Shown in pieces: positions 62,158 through 64,000 of a stretch of DNA of 64,000 nt. Below the pieces are notes generated by a model. The model was not told where the DNA came from. It did not search any database and was given only the letters and a program-made list of their open reading frames with translations. The translations under genes were made by a program, and so were the position numbers. The stretch covers positions 21,482,135 to 21,546,134 of the forward strand of contig OX419341.1 in the NCBI GenBank assembly GCA_948470475.1, in the 5' to 3' direction. The DNA comes from Galaxea fascicularis. Taxonomy: Eukaryota > Cnidaria > Anthozoa > Scleractinia > Euphylliidae. Position 1 is the first letter of the stretch; every line of letters starts with the position of its first letter.

Positions 62158-62900
62158 GCAGTTGGACAGGCGACGCGTTGGGCAAGCTGTATGCCAGGAG
62201 AGAAAGATGCTCATACATACGATGTAATAACAACAAGATCTTCATTGGAACGATGTTTAATACACCAACGAGTGACAAATTGCCTTTGGCGTGGCGTGTT
62301 TTGTGACCCATACATGTAGGATACACGCGCGTGTATATAGGCTAGGCGTGTACAACTTTGCAATCAAAAACCCCTTATATTTTATATATAAGCTGAATTA
62401 TTCAGTCCTAGGTTAGCACTATTTGTACTATTTTTTCAAATTGATTATGTAATTAGAATAATTAAATTGGCATTTTTAATGTTATGTAACGATACAAAAA
62501 AGAACTGAACATCTACACCAGGTAAATTTAGTCGGCAAGAGTATCTTTTTTTAATGAATCTTCGCTCTGATAATTTATTACGTCACACGTCTTTGTTTGA
62601 TTTTAACGTCAATAAATAGCCAACGATAGCTTCCTCTCGGAATTTGGGTTCAAAGTTGTCGAGTGTGCAGTTGTGTACAGCATAAGAAGCAGCACAACAG
62701 ATCATTTTAAGGTATTTAACTTGAAAAAAAAAATGTTCAAAGAAATTGAACACCCACTGCACCGGTAGGGAATAAGCACGGAGTTAAATATAAATTTCAT
62801 CTTCTTAAAACTTTTCACCATTTTTATCTTAGTTGCTAAATTGCTGACATCTAAAGATAATTAATATTGGTGTTCAATAAAATAATCATTACAGAATTCT
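62158..62900 (+). other. RTK 3' UTR with two poly(A) signals
   Basis: AATAAA at 62611-62616 and 62876-62881, 450 and 720 bp after the stop. No other gene is visible. Confidence 0.5.
62876..62881 (+). terminator. Poly(A) signal candidate of the RTK gene
   Basis: AATAAA followed by AT-rich and then TGTGTTTT-type GT-rich sequence, the usual downstream context. An upstream alternative is at 62611. Confidence 0.5.
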
Positions 62901-63115
62901 TGCTGTGTTTTTCGCTTGAACATTATAAGCGTGGAGGTAACCACAAAGGCAGCTCATCCTCCTTTTGCTAATTTTTAACCCTTTAGGGACGGACAATTAT
63001 TATCCCGGAGGGGGGTATAAAACATTTTCCTCTGCAAACTTTTTTTTAATGCATCTCTGCAAACATTGTTTTCGAACAAAACCTTCCTGTTAACGAATTT
63101 TTGCGGTCTTTTTAA

Positions 63116-63364
63116 AGGTGATGTTACACTAGCCGATTTTTAACGTAACATTGTTGCGTTAAAAGTTGTCTCGTGTAACATGGCGCAAAGGGCGATTTTT
63201 AACGCAATATTTTGTTCGGATAACACGTTGCAGGGTTTTGAAAGCGATTCAAAAACCTGCAAGATTGGTGCCCGAATTTTGTTGGAGTTGGTGCGTGCAA
63301 CACCCCCGTCGCTGACTTTTAACGCAACATTGTTGCGTTAAAAATCGGCTCGTGGAACATCACT
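63116..63364. mobile_element. TTAA-flanked MITE, 249 bp, with nested palindromes
   Basis: TTAA at 63112-63115 and 63365-63368; ends AGGTGATGTTACAC and, inverted, AGTGATGTTCCACG. Each arm contains the palindrome AACGCAACATTGTTGCGTT (left copy AACGTAAC...). No coding. Confidence 0.75.
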
Positions 63365-64000
63365 TTAAACCACGTTCTGACACAAAAAGGATATTCCCTT
63401 TTTGCTGCCATCAATCATTATTTAATTCAATATTTTACGGCGGCAACCAAAGATTTGTAGAAAGAGAAATCTACAAAGCGGATCGAAATCCACCAATCAG
63501 TGCCTGAGACGGGTACCTTTTGACACCTCTGAACTCATCTTTTTCGTTTTCTGAGACGTACAGTATGATGATTGGCGGCAGTGAAAAGCGAAACCGTTGC
63601 TTGAATTTTAAATGTCCAGTCCTTGTGTTATTAAAAAGCGTGATATTTTAAAACTATTTTTCGAAGAAATTTCAGAAAAGCTTTATCCAATGAAATGTAA
63701 AATAATGTTGATATTGAATTGCTGCAATAAGTTACTGTTTTTAAGAAAAGAATCAGCTATTCACTGATTTATTATTTGATTTTATTGCCAATATAACCCT
63801 TTTGAAACTCCCTGCTTGGGTTTATTTCGCGCATAGTCAATTTGAAGATCCAATGTGTTACTTTTGTTCATTTCAATTATTTATTTCATGCAATATTTGG
63901 TGTTCAATTTGGTCAAATAAAATGTTAATTTTAATAGATCCCTGTATCCTGTCTACAAACAACTACATACTTTTAGTCTAAATTTCAGTTTTGAATTTTT
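63365..64000. other. Downstream flank, no gene
   Basis: AT-rich; nothing recognised. Confidence 0.4.

Noticed and set aside
1..64000. CRISPR arrays, bacterial operons, tRNA or rRNA genes
   Set aside because: The window is eukaryotic; tandem arrays have no spacer structure, and the only tRNA-like boxes belong to SINE-like repeats.

Overview
This is eukaryotic nuclear DNA. Coding is split into short exons with GT/AG junctions, the introns are AT-rich and full of transposons, and the gene content (a multi-Ig receptor tyrosine kinase, a Polinton/Maverick with an F54H12.2-like capsid gene, Penelope-like elements) points to an animal. My inference is an anthozoan cnidarian, probably a stony coral, because several repeats resemble sequences I remember from coral genomes. 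I ran no searches; family names come from motifs I could read.

Layout. 1-9.4 kb is repeat-rich flank holding a GPCR fragment (about 1.7-2.0 kb), a 2.8 kb TTAA-flanked inverted-repeat element (2735-5565) and one weak minus-strand gene candidate (8064-8531). 9.45-37.3 kb is an Ig-only locus on the plus strand: a signal-peptide exon, then alternating A-type and B-type Ig exons, all in phase 1, ending in a stop with no membrane segment or kinase. Two of its eight Ig exons are broken. 40.4-62.2 kb is a complete receptor tyrosine kinase gene. It has a signal peptide, seven Ig exons (an eighth sits in a 940 bp tandem duplication), a transmembrane exon, an FGFR-like split kinase and a tyrosine-rich tail. 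Without the duplicate exon, the exon lengths sum to 3969 nt (1322 codons plus stop), so the gene model is self-consistent.

The Ig-only locus is interrupted by nested mobile DNA. An intron holds a decayed Penelope-like element (about 16.5-32.1 kb). Its reverse-transcriptase frame is split by a Polinton (17207-31452) with a perfect 6 bp target duplication (CGTAAC), AGT...ACT ends and inverted repeats of about 1.68 kb. The left repeat of that Polinton has in turn received a second Penelope-like element (18505-21169) with a 14 bp target duplication. The Polinton encodes a chromodomain integrase, two tandem related virion-type proteins, a basic glycine-rich protein, a major capsid protein (one frameshift), an adenain-like protease, a packaging ATPase and two further small proteins. 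It has no DNA polymerase B gene. The genes lie on one strand, touching or overlapping, with only two TATA-box/poly(A) units visible, which suggests two polycistronic units.

Other repeats include five TTAA-flanked inverted-repeat elements, hammerhead-ribozyme-like cores in inverted Penelope remnants, two tRNA-derived SINE-like copies, a LINE-type 3' tail, and several hairpins and minisatellites. The most interesting features are the polymerase-less Polinton and the kinase-less Ig array beside a related 7-Ig receptor kinase.
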